A DNA stretch of 36,436 bases from Lachnospiraceae bacterium (GCA_017469935.1 JAFUFL010000011.1:1-36436), one strand, 5' to 3'; shown: positions 1 through 9,607, numbered from the stretch's first letter. A program made the numbers and translations. Notes: generated by a model not told the origin, from the letters alone.

Positions 1-36
1 AGATCAGCCTGAGCCAGGATCAAACTCTCATGTTAA
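1..36 (-). rRNA. 16S ribosomal RNA, 5' end only (partial)
   Basis: Read on the minus strand, this contains the universal 16S start AGAGTTTGATCCTGGCTCAG; the rest of the gene lies beyond the left edge. The exact mature 5' end near 33-36 is estimated by family resemblance. The last bases before the edge (1-7) do not match the usual continuation GGATGAACG, which may be an artefact of a contig end in an rRNA operon. Confidence 0.85.
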
Positions 37-201
37 TTATTGTAAGGTCTTCCCTCAGGAAAACCTCAAATTCAAGTTTAATACTGTCACAGTTTAAACG
101 TTAACGTCTAAATCTGCTCCGTAATTTGCTTGGTTTGGTTCGTTCTGAAAATATTCTGTAAAGGCCGTTCTTAAACGATTCGTCCCGGCCTTTTTTGAAG
201 G

Positions 202-229
202 AATATATTCAGGGTTGCATTTCTGTTAA
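202..229 (-). promoter_or_regulatory. candidate promoter of the rRNA operon
   Basis: On the minus strand TTAACA (224-229) is followed after 16 bp by TATATT (202-207). It lies about 170 bp upstream of the 16S 5' end and downstream of the tRNA-Ser(GGA) gene, inside AT-rich DNA. The leader that follows can fold into AAAGGCCG/CGGCCTTT (about 160-193) and, closer to 16S, GGTTTTCC/GGAAGACC. Assignment rests on box match and position only. Confidence 0.5.
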
Positions 230-287
230 GTTGTCATATATTCGGTTTTATTGGTTGATCCATAAGCTGCATGACAGCTCATGTGAG

Positions 288-377
288 CGGAGAAAGAGGG
301 ATTTGAACCCTCGCGCCGGTTCTCCCGACCTACTCCCTTTCCAGGGGAGCCCCTTCGGCCAGCTTGGGTATTTCTCC
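288..377 (-). tRNA. tRNA-Ser (anticodon GGA)
   Basis: The minus strand folds as a class II tRNA. The acceptor strands are GGAGAAA (371-377) and TTTCTCC (289-295), with discriminator G at 288. The anticodon arm is CTCCC-CTGGAAA-GGGAG, giving anticodon GGA. There is a long variable arm and a T-loop GGTTCAAATCC. The length of 90 nt is usual for tRNA-Ser. CCA is not encoded. It sits between a second tRNA-Ser and the 16S gene, on the same strand. Confidence 0.95.
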
Positions 378-470
378 AGGCAGATACCTACAAAGTAAGT
401 TTCTATATATTATCACTTTTTACATCCGATTTCAAGCACAAATTTTATTAATTTATGCTGATCTCAGAAG

Positions 471-556
471 CGGAGAGGATGGGATTCGAACCCATGTGCC
501 CGTGAGGACAAACGGTTTTCAAGACCGCCGCGTTATGACCACTTCGCTACCTCTCC
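471..556 (-). tRNA. tRNA-Ser (anticodon TGA)
   Basis: The minus strand folds as a class II tRNA. The acceptor strands are GGAGAGG (550-556) and CCTCTCC (472-478), with discriminator G at 471. The anticodon loop is CTTGAAA, giving UGA, followed by a long variable arm and the T-loop GGTTCGAATCC. It is 86 nt long with no encoded CCA. It is first in the tRNA-tRNA order and has its own near-consensus promoter upstream. Confidence 0.95.
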
Positions 557-620
557 AAAACGGTGGCGCAGCACCTTCTCGACTTGGTTCGCACTCGTTG
601 TTCTCGCGCGAACAAATGAT

Positions 621-649
621 ATATTAGCAGATGCCCCACCCGTTGTCAA
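621..649 (-). promoter_or_regulatory. promoter of the tRNA-Ser pair
   Basis: On the minus strand a consensus -35 TTGACA (644-649) is followed by a 17-bp spacer and the -10 TAATAT (621-626). Transcription would start near 614 and run into tRNA-Ser(TGA) at 556. The 58-nt leader can fold GTTCGC/GCGAAC and GGTG/CACC hairpins. Confidence 0.75.
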
Positions 650-899
650 TGCTCAATTTTTATTATTTTACAAAATTGTTGGCCGCATTGCAGATCCTGA
701 TTTCTGCCAAAAAAGCATCACCTGGGAGCACTCCCGTTCCACTATCAGATGTGACCATACAGAGGATGATCTGATATCTATAAAGCGAAGCGACAGAGTA
801 CCACATCCATAGGCGCTGCTGCACCGCATGGGGGTGGAGGTTCATTCCGACAGCAGATCAGCACAATCATTTCAAACCAGTCATAGCGCTGAAATAGTG

Positions 900-1049
900 C
901 CGACAGAGATACCTCCACCGGCATTCCTTCAGCACTCCGTCTGGCTTCGTTAGCTTCTGCTGTTTCAATGCCGCACGTACTACCGGCACTCTTTCAGCAT
1001 TCCGCCTGTAGTCGACGTTTCTGATATTCCAGACAGCCGACAGAGATAC
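900..1049. repeat. cluster of short degenerate direct repeats
   Basis: CCGACAGAGATAC occurs exactly at 900-912 and 1037-1049. A 26-bp segment at 918-943 recurs at 983-1008 with four substitutions. The area (660-1280) has no open frame with a good ribosome binding site and no recognisable protein; the 155-codon minus-strand frame spanning it has an unlikely composition. I see no RNA family that I know here. Confidence 0.5.
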
Positions 1050-1058
1050 TGCCGTATT

Positions 1059-1201
1059 AAGAATATGCATATTTTTATGCATATTATGCATAATCCATCT
1101 GAGATGAGCCCAAAAATTTGTATTTTTGAGAACAAAGGGTTTTAAAAGACACATATGAGAAAATTTCCCATTGCATATATTCATTTTTAATGCATATTCT
1201 T
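1059..1201. repeat. AT-rich inverted repeat
   Basis: AAGAATATGCAT (1059-1070) is repeated in perfect inverted orientation as ATGCATATTCTT (1190-1201). Extra ATGCATA-type palindromes lie just inside the left arm. The arms are about 120 bp apart. This could be a long hairpin, a decayed mobile element or protein-binding DNA; nothing in the sequence decides between these. Confidence 0.5.
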
Positions 1202-1288
1202 CATCCGCACATCGCCTCCGCAAGAGCGCTGCATGAATCCAAGAAATCGTCGGAAGAATCCAGAAACGCTGCAAGAATACAATAACAG

Positions 1289-1323
1289 CCCCGCGAGCCG
1301 GAACAATTTCCGATCTCGCGGGG
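1289..1323 (-). terminator. terminator downstream of metK
   Basis: A perfect 9-bp stem CCCCGCGAG/CTCGCGGGG (1289-1297/1315-1323) with a further CGGAA/TTCCG pairing inside the loop. On the minus strand it is followed by CTGTTATTGTATT, a T-rich but interrupted tail. It lies 40 bp after the metK stop codon. Confidence 0.7.
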
Positions 1324-1362
1324 ACGCACAACACTCAGCAGTTTATTTAGATTCCGATACCC

Positions 1363-2562
1363 TTACAGGCAGCTCTTAAGCTCCTCTTTAAGCTCCTCCA
1401 CCTTGTCAAGCTTCTCCCAGGGAAGATTCAGGTCCGTTCTGCCAAAGTGGCCGTAGGATGCTGTAGGTCCGTAGATAGGTCTGCGAAGGTCGAGCATCTT
1501 GATGATGCCGGCCGGGCGCAGGTCAAAGTGCCTGCGGACGACTTCCTCGATCACGCTGTTGGATACGCGGCCGGTGTCAAATGTGTCGACAAGGATCGAT
1601 GTGGGCTTGGCCACGCCGATCGCATAAGAGAGCTGGATCTCTATTTTGTCCGCATAGCCGGCTGCCACAAGGTTCTTGGCAACGTATCTGGCCGCGTAAG
1701 CAGCACTTCTGTCAACCTTGGTGCAGTCCTTTCCGGAGAAAGCGCCGCCCCCGTGGCGCGCCATTCCGCCGTAGGTGTCGACAATGATCTTGCGGCCGGT
1801 GAGGCCTGCGTCGCCCATAGGGCCGCCGATCACGAATCTGCCCGTGGGATTGATGAAGAACTTGGTGTTCTCATCGATCATATCCGCCGGAAGGATCTCG
1901 TCGAAGACATACTTCTTGATGTCTCTGTGGATCTGCTCCTGATCCACGTCGTCCGTGTGCTGTGTGGAGAGAACCACCGCCTCCAGTCTGCTGGGCTTTC
2001 CGTTCTCATCGTACTCCACGGAGACCTGTGTCTTTCCGTCGGGTCTAAGATAAGGGAGCGTGCCGTTCTTTCTGACTTCCGTGAGCCTTCTGGCCAGCTT
2101 GTGCGCCAGGTCGATCGGATAAGGCATATAGCCTTCACTCTCATTGGAAGCATATCCGAACATCATGCCCTGGTCGCCCGCGCCGATCGCCTCGAGCTCT
2201 TCATCGGTCATTTTGTTCTCCTTTGCCTCGAGGGCCCGGTCCACGCCCAGCGCGATATCCGCAGACTGCTCGTCCAGACGCACAACAATCTCGCAGGTAT
2301 CCGCATCGAACCCGAGAGCCGGATCCGTGTAGCCGATTTCCCGAATCGCTTCTCTTGCGATCTTCTCGTAGTCGACGTCGGCGCTCGTCGTGATCTCTCC
2401 GCAGATCAGGACGAAGTTGGTGCAAACGGTTGTCTCGCAGGCCACCCTGCTGCCCGGATCCTGCGCCATGCACGCGTCGAGAATAGCGTCGGAGATCGTA
2501 TCACACACCTTATCGGGATGTCCCTCTGTAACTGATTCTGAAGTAAAAATAAATTTGCTCAA
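1363..2562 (-). CDS. metK: S-adenosylmethionine synthetase MetK
   Basis: Makes S-adenosylmethionine from methionine and ATP in the cytoplasm. The protein opens with the family signature [17 protein letters not shown] and contains [12 protein letters not shown] and [19 protein letters not shown], the ATP and phosphate-binding motifs. At 399 residues it has the usual family length. The start is a TTG at 2562, preceded by AAGGAGG with good spacing. An in-frame ATG exists at 2643, but it would add 27 residues with no counterpart in the family and lies inside the riboswitch terminator. The gene stands alone behind a SAM-I riboswitch, so it should be shut off when SAM is plentiful. Confidence 0.97.
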   Translation of the reverse strand: MSKFIFTSESVTEGHPDKVCDTISDAILDACMAQDPGSRVACETTVCTNFVLICGEITTSADVDYEKIAREAIREIGYTDPALGFDADTCEIVVRLDEQSADIALGVDRALEAKENKMTDEELEAIGAGDQGMMFGYASNESEGYMPYPIDLAHKLARRLTEVRKNGTLPYLRPDGKTQVSVEYDENGKPSRLEAVVLSTQHTDDVDQEQIHRDIKKYVFDEILPADMIDENTKFFINPTGRFVIGGPMGDAGLTGRKIIVDTYGGMARHGGGAFSGKDCTKVDRSAAYAARYVAKNLVAAGYADKIEIQLSYAIGVAKPTSILVDTFDTGRVSNSVIEEVVRRHFDLRPAGIIKMLDLRRPIYGPTASYGHFGRTDLNLPWEKLDKVEELKEELKSCL

Positions 2563-2616
2563 GAACTCCTCCTTAGAAATGATTATAAATAGTACAAGAT
2601 AAATGAATAACGCAAT

Positions 2617-2800
2617 AAAAAAACCGTGGGGGCTGCGCCTCACGGATTCGTTTAATTACTTCACAAATCCCTTATTGTTCGATCGCCCCGTCCGGGTCTC
2701 TCGCTCAGGTTGGGCACCTACCTGCTTGTCAAAATATCGAAAGACAGGGGTTGCCGTGGCTTCGCAGGTCCTATGTACCTCCACCACTCTGAATAAGAGA
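2617..2800 (-). promoter_or_regulatory. SAM-I (S-box) riboswitch with terminator, controlling metK
   Basis: Read on the minus strand, the aptamer shows the S-box landmarks in order: CTTATTCAGAG, GGTGGAGG, then GAAGCCACGGCAACC, closed by a P1 pairing of TCTCTTATTCAG with CTGAGCGAGAGA. It is followed by the hairpin CCGTGAGG...CCCCCACGG (2624-2645) and a run of seven T (2617-2623), an intrinsic terminator. Binding of SAM is expected to favour the terminator, so this is a transcriptional OFF switch about 55 nt before the metK start. Confidence 0.95.
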
Positions 2801-2854
2801 ACATTTTATTAAATTAATGGATCAAAGAACACTGTACTGTTCTTATTGTTCGAT

Positions 2855-2883
2855 ATAATATCTCTACTTATAATTTCTGTCAA
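2855..2883 (-). promoter_or_regulatory. promoter of the metK riboswitch transcript
   Basis: Consensus -35 TTGACA (2878-2883), a 17-bp spacer and -10 TATTAT (2855-2860) on the minus strand, about 55 bp upstream of the SAM-I aptamer. Confidence 0.85.
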
Positions 2884-2948
2884 TCCGAATAATAGCCACA
2901 TTACATGGATTTTATCAACATTTTTTGGTAAACACGCATTATCGCGGT

Positions 2949-2977
2949 TTTACTTTTGCAAAATCTGTATGTATACT
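2949..2977 (+). promoter_or_regulatory. candidate promoter of the 3020-4191 pair
   Basis: TTTACT (2949-2954), 17-bp spacer, TATACT (2972-2977) on the plus strand. The -10 matches five of six consensus bases; the -35 is weaker. It lies 43 bp before the next start codon. Confidence 0.5.
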
Positions 2978-3019
2978 CATCATAGAACCATGTAACTGCA
3001 AGACGCAGGAGAAGAAATA

Positions 3020-3388
3020 ATGATGAAACAGTCTCCGAGAGAGAAGCTGGCCGGAACTTCTTTGAGTCTGGCCCTTTTAGCCTTTGTTGCCATTTTCATA
3101 ATGCCGGTGGCGGTTCCGTATATATTTGCTTCTATTTCTATCGTACTGGCCGTCCTCTCCATGGGAGGCAGGTCCACAATGCCCAGAAAGAGCAGAACCG
3201 GTTTCCGCATCTCGATCGTCGCCCTGATCCTCAACACGGCTCTGATCCTGCTTACGATCTACTATTTTATTCAGATGCTCCACGACCCTGAGCTTCAGGC
3301 GCAGTACAGCCAGATCCTGTATCAGACCTACGGGATCACTTTCAAGGAGTTCCTGGACCAGCTCGGCCTGTCCTCTTTCGTGCAGTGA
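3020..3388 (+). CDS. small two-segment membrane protein, DUF4190-like
   Basis: A 122-residue protein. A short basic N-terminus is followed by a long hydrophobic segment (about 13-47, probably two passes with a turn at MPVAVPY), a basic loop with GRSTMPRKSRTG, another membrane helix (about 67-88), and a soluble C-terminal tail rich in Gln and Leu. The arrangement resembles DUF4190-type proteins common in Lachnospiraceae; the function is unknown. AGGAG sits 8 nt before the ATG at 3020; a second ATG at 3023 is equally possible. It is the first gene of a plus-strand pair with the DUF975 protein. Confidence 0.75.
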   Translation: MMKQSPREKLAGTSLSLALLAFVAIFIMPVAVPYIFASISIVLAVLSMGGRSTMPRKSRTGFRISIVALILNTALILLTIYYFIQMLHDPELQAQYSQILYQTYGITFKEFLDQLGLSSFVQ

Positions 3389-3468
3389 CCTTTCGCGCAG
3401 TGACCGCTCCGGCGGTCGGGCTGCGGTAATTTTATCCCCGCAGGATCACTCTGTATTCTTATGAGGTT

Positions 3469-4191
3469 ATGATGAATACATTCAAAGATAATAAGTTTTT
3501 AAAAGCCGACGCGAGAGAATCCCTTCTGGGCAATCTCACGATCCCGGTGACCTCTATGTTGTTATACACACTGACGACCGTGGTGCTGTCCGATCTGATC
3601 TCCAATTTCGGATCGTCTTCGTTCGTCATTTCGCTCCTTCTCTCCATCCTCGTTTTTCTGGTGGTGAATACCTGCGCCGGAATGCTGAGAATCGGACTGT
3701 CCTGTATTTTTCTGGAGCTGCAGTTTGGCGGCAAGGCGGCGATCAGCGATCTTCTGTACGCATTTCGCAACAATTCCGATACGGCGGTGCTCCTGAGCGC
3801 TTTTATATCCGCTCTGGAACTTTTATGTATGATGCCGGTCATCCTGTTCATGTCTTTCTCTTCCGAACAGGGCCTGTCCGGGCATCCGTTTCTGTACCTC
3901 CTTCTTGTCGCCGCCGGATTTCTGGGGTCCGTCGCCGTCCGCATACGGTATGCGATCTGCACCTATCTCTTCCTCGACTTCCCGGATTTTAGTGCCGAGG
4001 AATTGATCCGCGGAGGCAGCAAGCTTATGAGGGGCCATCTGAAGCGCCTTTATTATCTCTACCTGAGTTTTATACCCATGTATATACTCAGCCTGCTCTC
4101 TTTTGGCATCGCAGGGCTTTGGGTCTCGAGTTACACACACGCCACCGAAGCCGCGTTTTACAAAGATCTCATGGCAAGCACCAAGTGGTGA
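3469..4191 (+). CDS. DUF975 family integral membrane protein
   Basis: A 240-residue protein with about six hydrophobic segments. The C-terminal part, with SFIPMYILSLLSFGIAGLWV followed by ATEAAFYKDL, matches the typical end of the DUF975 family of multipass proteins found in Firmicutes; their function is not known. Two ATG codons are adjacent. The second (3472) has the better distance (5 nt) from GAGG, so the true product may be one residue shorter. It follows the small membrane protein by 80 bp, on the same strand, and ends before a bidirectional terminator. Confidence 0.8.
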   Translation: MMNTFKDNKFLKADARESLLGNLTIPVTSMLLYTLTTVVLSDLISNFGSSSFVISLLLSILVFLVVNTCAGMLRIGLSCIFLELQFGGKAAISDLLYAFRNNSDTAVLLSAFISALELLCMMPVILFMSFSSEQGLSGHPFLYLLLVAAGFLGSVAVRIRYAICTYLFLDFPDFSAEELIRGGSKLMRGHLKRLYYLYLSFIPMYILSLLSFGIAGLWVSSYTHATEAAFYKDLMASTKW

Positions 4192-4228
4192 TGCCCGCTC
4201 CGCGAGCCTTAAATCTGACGACTATGAA

Positions 4229-4264
4229 AAAAGAACCGATTCCGACACCGGAACCGGTTCTTTT
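4229..4264. terminator. bidirectional terminator between the DUF975 gene and cysK
   Basis: Inverted repeat AAAAGAACCG/CGGTTCTTTT (4229-4238/4255-4264) with an inner TCCG/CGGA pairing. T runs follow the stem on both strands, fitting the two convergent genes on either side. Confidence 0.85.
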
Positions 4265-4281
4265 CATTAACCGCATATTTC

Positions 4282-5214
4282 TTAACTGTATAAAGGAGTG
4301 GAGAGATATCTGTCCCCCGAATCCGGCAAAAGAACGACGATCCTCTTGCCCTTGTTCTCGGGTCTTTCCGCGACACGGACGGCCGCCCACAGGGCTGCGC
4401 CCGATGAAATTCCTGTCAGGATTCCTTCCGCGTGGGCGAGGGCTCTGCCCTCCTCAAACGCCGCGTCGTCCGGCACCGCAATGACTTCATCATAGATGGT
4501 CGTGTCCAGAATGGACGGAATAAAACCTGCTCCGATTCCCTGGATCTTGTGAGGGCCGGCTTTGCCGCCGGAGAGTACCGCAGAGGATGCGGGCTCTACC
4601 GCCACCACCCGGATCGCGGGATTCTTTTCCTTGAGATAGCGGGCCGTGCCGGTGAGCGTTCCGCCGGTTCCGACCGTCGCCACAAAAATATCGACTTCGC
4701 CGTCTGTATCTTCCCAGATCTCCGGGCCCGTAGTCCGGTAGTGGGCGAGCGGGTTGTCGGGGTTGTCAAACTGCCCCAGTATGATCGAGCCGGGAATGGA
4801 GTCCCTGAGTTCCTCCGCCTTGCGGATCGCCCCTTCCATGCCCAGAGCGCCCTCCGAGAGCACGATCTCGGCGCCGTACGCCTTGAGAAGTGTCCGTCTC
4901 TCCACGCTCATCGTGTCGGGGAGCGTGAGGATCGTTTTGTATCCTTTGGCGGCCGCCACGCAGGCGAGGCCGATCCCGGTATTGCCGCTGGTGGGTTCGA
5001 TGATCGTAGCGCCCGGTTTTAAGAGGCCCTTCTTCTCCGCCTCCTCGATCATGGTGAGCGCCACTCTGTCTTTGGAACTGCCCGCCGGGTTAAAGAGCTC
5101 GAGTTTCGCCACGATCTCCGCCCCGTTCACGCCCTTGACGGCCTGATAATTCTTAAGGGAAAGAAGCGGTGTCTTTCCTATTAATTCCGTTGTGCTGTAC
5201 TTGATGCTGCTCAT
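4282..5214 (-). CDS. cysK: cysteine synthase (O-acetylserine sulfhydrylase), PLP-dependent
   Basis: Makes L-cysteine from O-acetylserine and sulfide. The sequence begins with the family signature TTELIGKTPLL. The PLP lysine lies in NPAGSSKDR (Lys48), the substrate loop is PTSGNTG, and the phosphate-binding loop is GTGGTLTG. The 310-residue length is usual. I take the ATG at 5214, preceded by GGGAGCAGGAAA; an upstream GTG at 5232 would overlap the clpX stop codon and add six residues. The gene directly follows clpX, so the two may be cotranscribed. Sulfide could come from AsrABC encoded elsewhere in the window, but no regulatory link is visible. Confidence 0.95.
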   Translation of the reverse strand: MSSIKYSTTELIGKTPLLSLKNYQAVKGVNGAEIVAKLELFNPAGSSKDRVALTMIEEAEKKGLLKPGATIIEPTSGNTGIGLACVAAAKGYKTILTLPDTMSVERRTLLKAYGAEIVLSEGALGMEGAIRKAEELRDSIPGSIILGQFDNPDNPLAHYRTTGPEIWEDTDGEVDIFVATVGTGGTLTGTARYLKEKNPAIRVVAVEPASSAVLSGGKAGPHKIQGIGAGFIPSILDTTIYDEVIAVPDDAAFEEGRALAHAEGILTGISSGAALWAAVRVAERPENKGKRIVVLLPDSGDRYLSTPLYS

Positions 5215-5228
5215 TTTCCTGCTCCCGG

Positions 5229-6878
<1,650 letters not shown>

Positions 6879-6903
6879 AAAATGTCCTCATTTCATAGTT
6901 AAG

Positions 6904-6933
6904 GCATGCAGCGCGGAACTCCGCACTGCATGC
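6904..6933 (-). terminator. strong hairpin between the HtrA gene and clpX
   Basis: GCATGCAG/CTGCATGC (6904-6911/6926-6933) with an inner GCGG/CCGC pairing. No T run follows, so it may be an RNA-stabilising 3' hairpin or a weak terminator rather than a strong intrinsic one. It sits in the 70-bp gap between the HtrA stop codon and the clpX start. Confidence 0.5.
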
Positions 6934-6949
6934 ATGTGTATCAGCTTCC

Positions 6950-9103
6950 TCAGAATCCGAAAGGAAATCCGAACTGTTCGAAGGGATTGTAATATCCCTG
7001 GCTGTCCTGAGACTCCCCGTAAGAATCACTCTGATTATTATAACCGTTTTGTCCGTTCTGTCCACCCGGTGCGCCCTGCTGGCCGTCCGGCTGACCCTGA
7101 CCGTTCTGCTGGCCCTGGCCGTTCTGTTGACCCTGGCCGTTCTGCTGGTCCTGGCCGCCTTGCTGCTCCTGGCTCTGGAGCGATTCGCGGGTTCCGAGCG
7201 TCACCTTTACGGTCGCCTCGGCATAAGAGCCGTTTCCGTCCTGTCTCTGTACCGTAAGGGTAACTTCTGTTCCCGCTTTATAGTACTGGAGCTGTCTCTG
7301 GAGTTCTTCCATGCTCGTGATCGTCTGTCCGTTGATCGCGGTGATGATATCGCCTTCGCGAAGGTCGGAAGAAGCCGCGCCGCCGTTCTCAAGGATTTCG
7401 GCGACATAAACGCCCATCGGCATATTGTAGGCGCTTGACACATCGGAAGTAACCGTCGCCCCGCTGATTCCGATCGTGCCTCGCTCGTCCTCGTCTACTT
7501 TTGTAAGTGTGTCGCGGTTCATCAGATCTCCGATAATCGGGATCGCCCTGGAGATCGGGATTGCAAATCCCATGCCTTCCACCGTGCTTCCTCCGATCTT
7601 ACTGGAATTGATACCGATCACATGTCCGTTGACATTTACGAGTGCGCCGCCGGAGTTGCCGGGGTTGATTGCCGCGTCGGTCTGGATAAACGTGCCCGTA
7701 ATCGTCTCATCGCTGATCTCTCTGTTAACCGCACTGACGATTCCGGTCGTCACGGACTGTCCGTAGCCGAGTGCGTTTCCGATTGCGATGACATCTTCAC
7801 CGATCTTGAGGGTGTCGGAATTACCCAGTGTCGCCACTTTGATCTGATTCTGCGTCGTATCTTTGATCTTGTCCAGCGAGACGGCGATCACCGCCAGGTC
7901 GTTGCTGGGATCTGTTCCCTTGAGCTCGGCATCGCAGGTCTCCTGGTCGATAAACAGGACTCTGAGGTTGTCAGCTCCTTCCACCACGTGGTTATTTGTC
8001 ACAATGAGAAGTTCCGAGTCGGTCTTTCCGATAATGATGCCGGAACCGGTGGATTCTCCCTGTCTTGTGAATGTCTGGCCATAGAAATTCTGCACCTCTT
8101 CCGTAAAGTCATTATATACGGACACGATCGAGGGCATTACCTGATCTACGACTTTCGTAATCTCCGTATCCGGCGTCTCCGCATCGGAGATGATCAGGCC
8201 GGCTTCGTTCGCCGTTCCCTCCGTACCGGTTGTCGCAGGCTGTGTCTGCTGCTGCGCCGCATCGTTTCCTGCCTGCTGCTGTGCCGCATCATTTCCTGCC
8301 TGCTGCTGTGCCGCATCATTTTCTGAGGGCTGCTGGGCCGTATTATTATCCGAAGGCTGCTGGGCCGCATTATTATCCGAAGGCTGCGCCTTCTCCTGCT
8401 GCTCCGAATTCTTTGCTTCCTTCTGCTCTTCCTCTTTTTTCTCGCCCGTTATGGAAGCGTCATTTTGATCAGCGGACTCCGCTACCGTCGTCTCTGCCGA
8501 AGCGTCCGTCTTTCCGAGATAACGGTGAACGCCCCAGATTCCCGCACCGATGCAGGCTCCGAACACGATTGCCAGCACGACGGCCAGAAAACCTTTTCCT
8601 CTTCCGCCGCCGCCTCCGCTGCCGTTTCCTACCGAAGAACCGTAATTGTCCCCCTGATAGTAATCATGGCTCGAGCTCTCATACCGATAGCTTCCGTTTC
8701 CGGTGGCCGAACCTTGATCCGCGTGGGTATAGGAGGTGCCTGCCGACGTTGCCGCCGAATAATCCTCGTATTGGTTCCCGGTTCCCGTACTCGCTGCGTA
8801 TCCGCCGCCGGTTCCCGTACTCGCTGCGTATCCTGTCCCGGTTCCACTGGTGGTTCCCGCACCGGTCCCGTATCCCGTCACAGATTCGCTGCCGGTTCCG
8901 TATCCGCTGCCGGTTCCAACTCCTTCCGGCGCACCGGCGCCGCTTCCGTAACTGTCCTGGGTCTGGCCGGCCTCCGGTCCCGCATTTTCGGGCCTGACTA
9001 CTTCCTCGGCCGTGCTGTCCACGATCTTGTCGTCGACGACCGCACTTTCATTCCCGCTGCTCTCTCTCTCCGTATTGTCCTGATTCCATTTCTCATCGAT
9101 CAT
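6950..9103 (-). CDS. HtrA/DegP-family membrane-anchored serine protease with PDZ domain
   Basis: Surface protein quality control protease (trypsin-like, S1C family), 717 residues. A Gly/Ser/Thr/Tyr-rich N-terminal region (about 40-165) precedes one membrane helix (about 171-192). A Glu/Lys then Gln/Asn/Asp/Ala repeat spacer follows, then the protease domain with His372 (TNNHVVEG), Asp402 (SNDLAV) and Ser484 (GNSGGAL), one PDZ domain (about 585-660), and a Gln/Gly/Asn-rich tail. The start at ATG 9103, with AGGCAGG upstream, is my choice; the frame stays open to a TTG at 9196 inside a dispersed repeat, without a good ribosome binding site. The repeats within the gene are noted separately. Confidence 0.9.
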   Translation of the reverse strand: MIDEKWNQDNTERESSGNESAVVDDKIVDSTAEEVVRPENAGPEAGQTQDSYGSGAGAPEGVGTGSGYGTGSESVTGYGTGAGTTSGTGTGYAASTGTGGGYAASTGTGNQYEDYSAATSAGTSYTHADQGSATGNGSYRYESSSHDYYQGDNYGSSVGNGSGGGGGRGKGFLAVVLAIVFGACIGAGIWGVHRYLGKTDASAETTVAESADQNDASITGEKKEEEQKEAKNSEQQEKAQPSDNNAAQQPSDNNTAQQPSENDAAQQQAGNDAAQQQAGNDAAQQQTQPATTGTEGTANEAGLIISDAETPDTEITKVVDQVMPSIVSVYNDFTEEVQNFYGQTFTRQGESTGSGIIIGKTDSELLIVTNNHVVEGADNLRVLFIDQETCDAELKGTDPSNDLAVIAVSLDKIKDTTQNQIKVATLGNSDTLKIGEDVIAIGNALGYGQSVTTGIVSAVNREISDETITGTFIQTDAAINPGNSGGALVNVNGHVIGINSSKIGGSTVEGMGFAIPISRAIPIIGDLMNRDTLTKVDEDERGTIGISGATVTSDVSSAYNMPMGVYVAEILENGGAASSDLREGDIITAINGQTITSMEELQRQLQYYKAGTEVTLTVQRQDGNGSYAEATVKVTLGTRESLQSQEQQGGQDQQNGQGQQNGQGQQNGQGQPDGQQGAPGGQNGQNGYNNQSDSYGESQDSQGYYNPFEQFGFPFGF
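7092..7165. repeat. 18-bp tandem repeats in the 3' end of the HtrA gene
   Basis: The plus-strand phrase CCGTTCTG recurs at 7101, 7119 and 7137, an 18-bp period encoding the six-residue unit GQQNGQ near the C-terminus. The copies differ at a few third positions, so the array is not perfectly homogenised. Such arrays often vary in copy number between strains. Confidence 0.8.
8240..8395. repeat. 30-bp tandem repeats in the spacer of the HtrA gene
   Basis: GCCTGCTGCTGTGCCGCATC-type units recur with a 30-bp period, encoding AAQQQAGNDA, with related AAQQPSDNNT units before them. They form the linker between the membrane helix and the protease domain. Confidence 0.75.
8781..8830. repeat. 30-bp direct repeat in the N-terminal region of the HtrA gene
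   Basis: GTTCCCGTACTCGCTGCGTA occurs at 8781 and again at 8811, encoding two YAASTGTGGG-like units in the Gly/Ser/Thr-rich region before the membrane helix. Confidence 0.8.
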
Positions 9104-9182
9104 TTTTAATACCTGCCTTTCGTAATCGGCCCGAGCGACCGTTGTTTTCTTTGGCTTTTTGGGATTGTTTACTTCCGGTTGA

Positions 9183-9250
9183 TTCAAGGTTCGCAAAGCG
9201 AGCCGCTGCGCCGCGCGAAGGCTCTCTGCCGGCGGCCTCTCTCCCTTTCG
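9183..9250. repeat. dispersed structured repeat, divergent copy (copy A)
   Basis: Begins TTCAAGG, then GGTTCGC-AAA-GCGAGCC and CGCTGCGCCGCG, as in the fuller copies at 18574 and 36018, but the second half (CTCTCTGCCGGCGGCC) has drifted. The first stem keeps pairing through one G-T wobble. It lies upstream of, and partly within, the longest possible frame of the HtrA gene. Confidence 0.6.
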
Positions 9251-9580
9251 TACGGTTCCCAGTACCGGGCGCGGGGACGCGAAGCGCTGAATCTTTACCT
9301 CTTATTTACGATACAGAAAGTATAAAAATTAAATGTGTGCAAATTGTGATGAATTGAGCGTGTTTTGGCCCGAAAAAGTGAAAAAAATGTGACGGGGAGC
9401 GGGTGCTCCTTCTGAATGTATATGTGGGACATGTTCGACGGCCCTTTTGTAACTCGGTGTCCACCTGTTCCCGGCAGTATCTTCGGCGTTATGGAAGGCC
9501 GCCGTGAGAACATGGCCTATAACAATGAGGAAAGAAAAAAGGCAGGAAACGCTTGAGCGGATCACGACGGAGTATATGAC

Positions 9581-9607
9581 AAAACTCCGGCCAAACGGCC
9601 GGAGTTT
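9581..9607 (-). terminator. terminator of the 9677-11191 operon
   Basis: AACTCCGGCC/GGCCGGAGTT stem with a 4-base loop, 9581-9607. On the minus strand it continues into TTTTGTCAT. It lies 70 bp after the stop codon of the 91-residue protein. The DNA from here to 9250 holds only two short plus-strand frames (9333-9392, 9416-9556) with no ribosome binding site; I do not call them genes. Confidence 0.75.

Noticed and set aside
663-845. 60-codon frame on the minus strand
   Set aside because: No ribosome binding site and no recognisable protein pattern; the region is repeat-rich.
867-1334. 155-codon open frame on the minus strand
   Set aside because: It crosses the metK terminator and the repeat cluster, has no ribosome binding site and an implausible composition rich in Trp, Cys, His and Arg.
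8240-8830. CRISPR-like array
   Set aside because: The repeats are tandem, in frame, with no unique spacers, and encode low-complexity protein within the HtrA gene.
9333-9556. two short plus-strand frames (9333-9392, 19 residues; 9416-9556, 46 residues)
   Set aside because: The second has codon use that looks somewhat coding, but neither has a ribosome binding site or a recognised family. They could be remains of one frameshifted small gene; the evidence is too thin to call.
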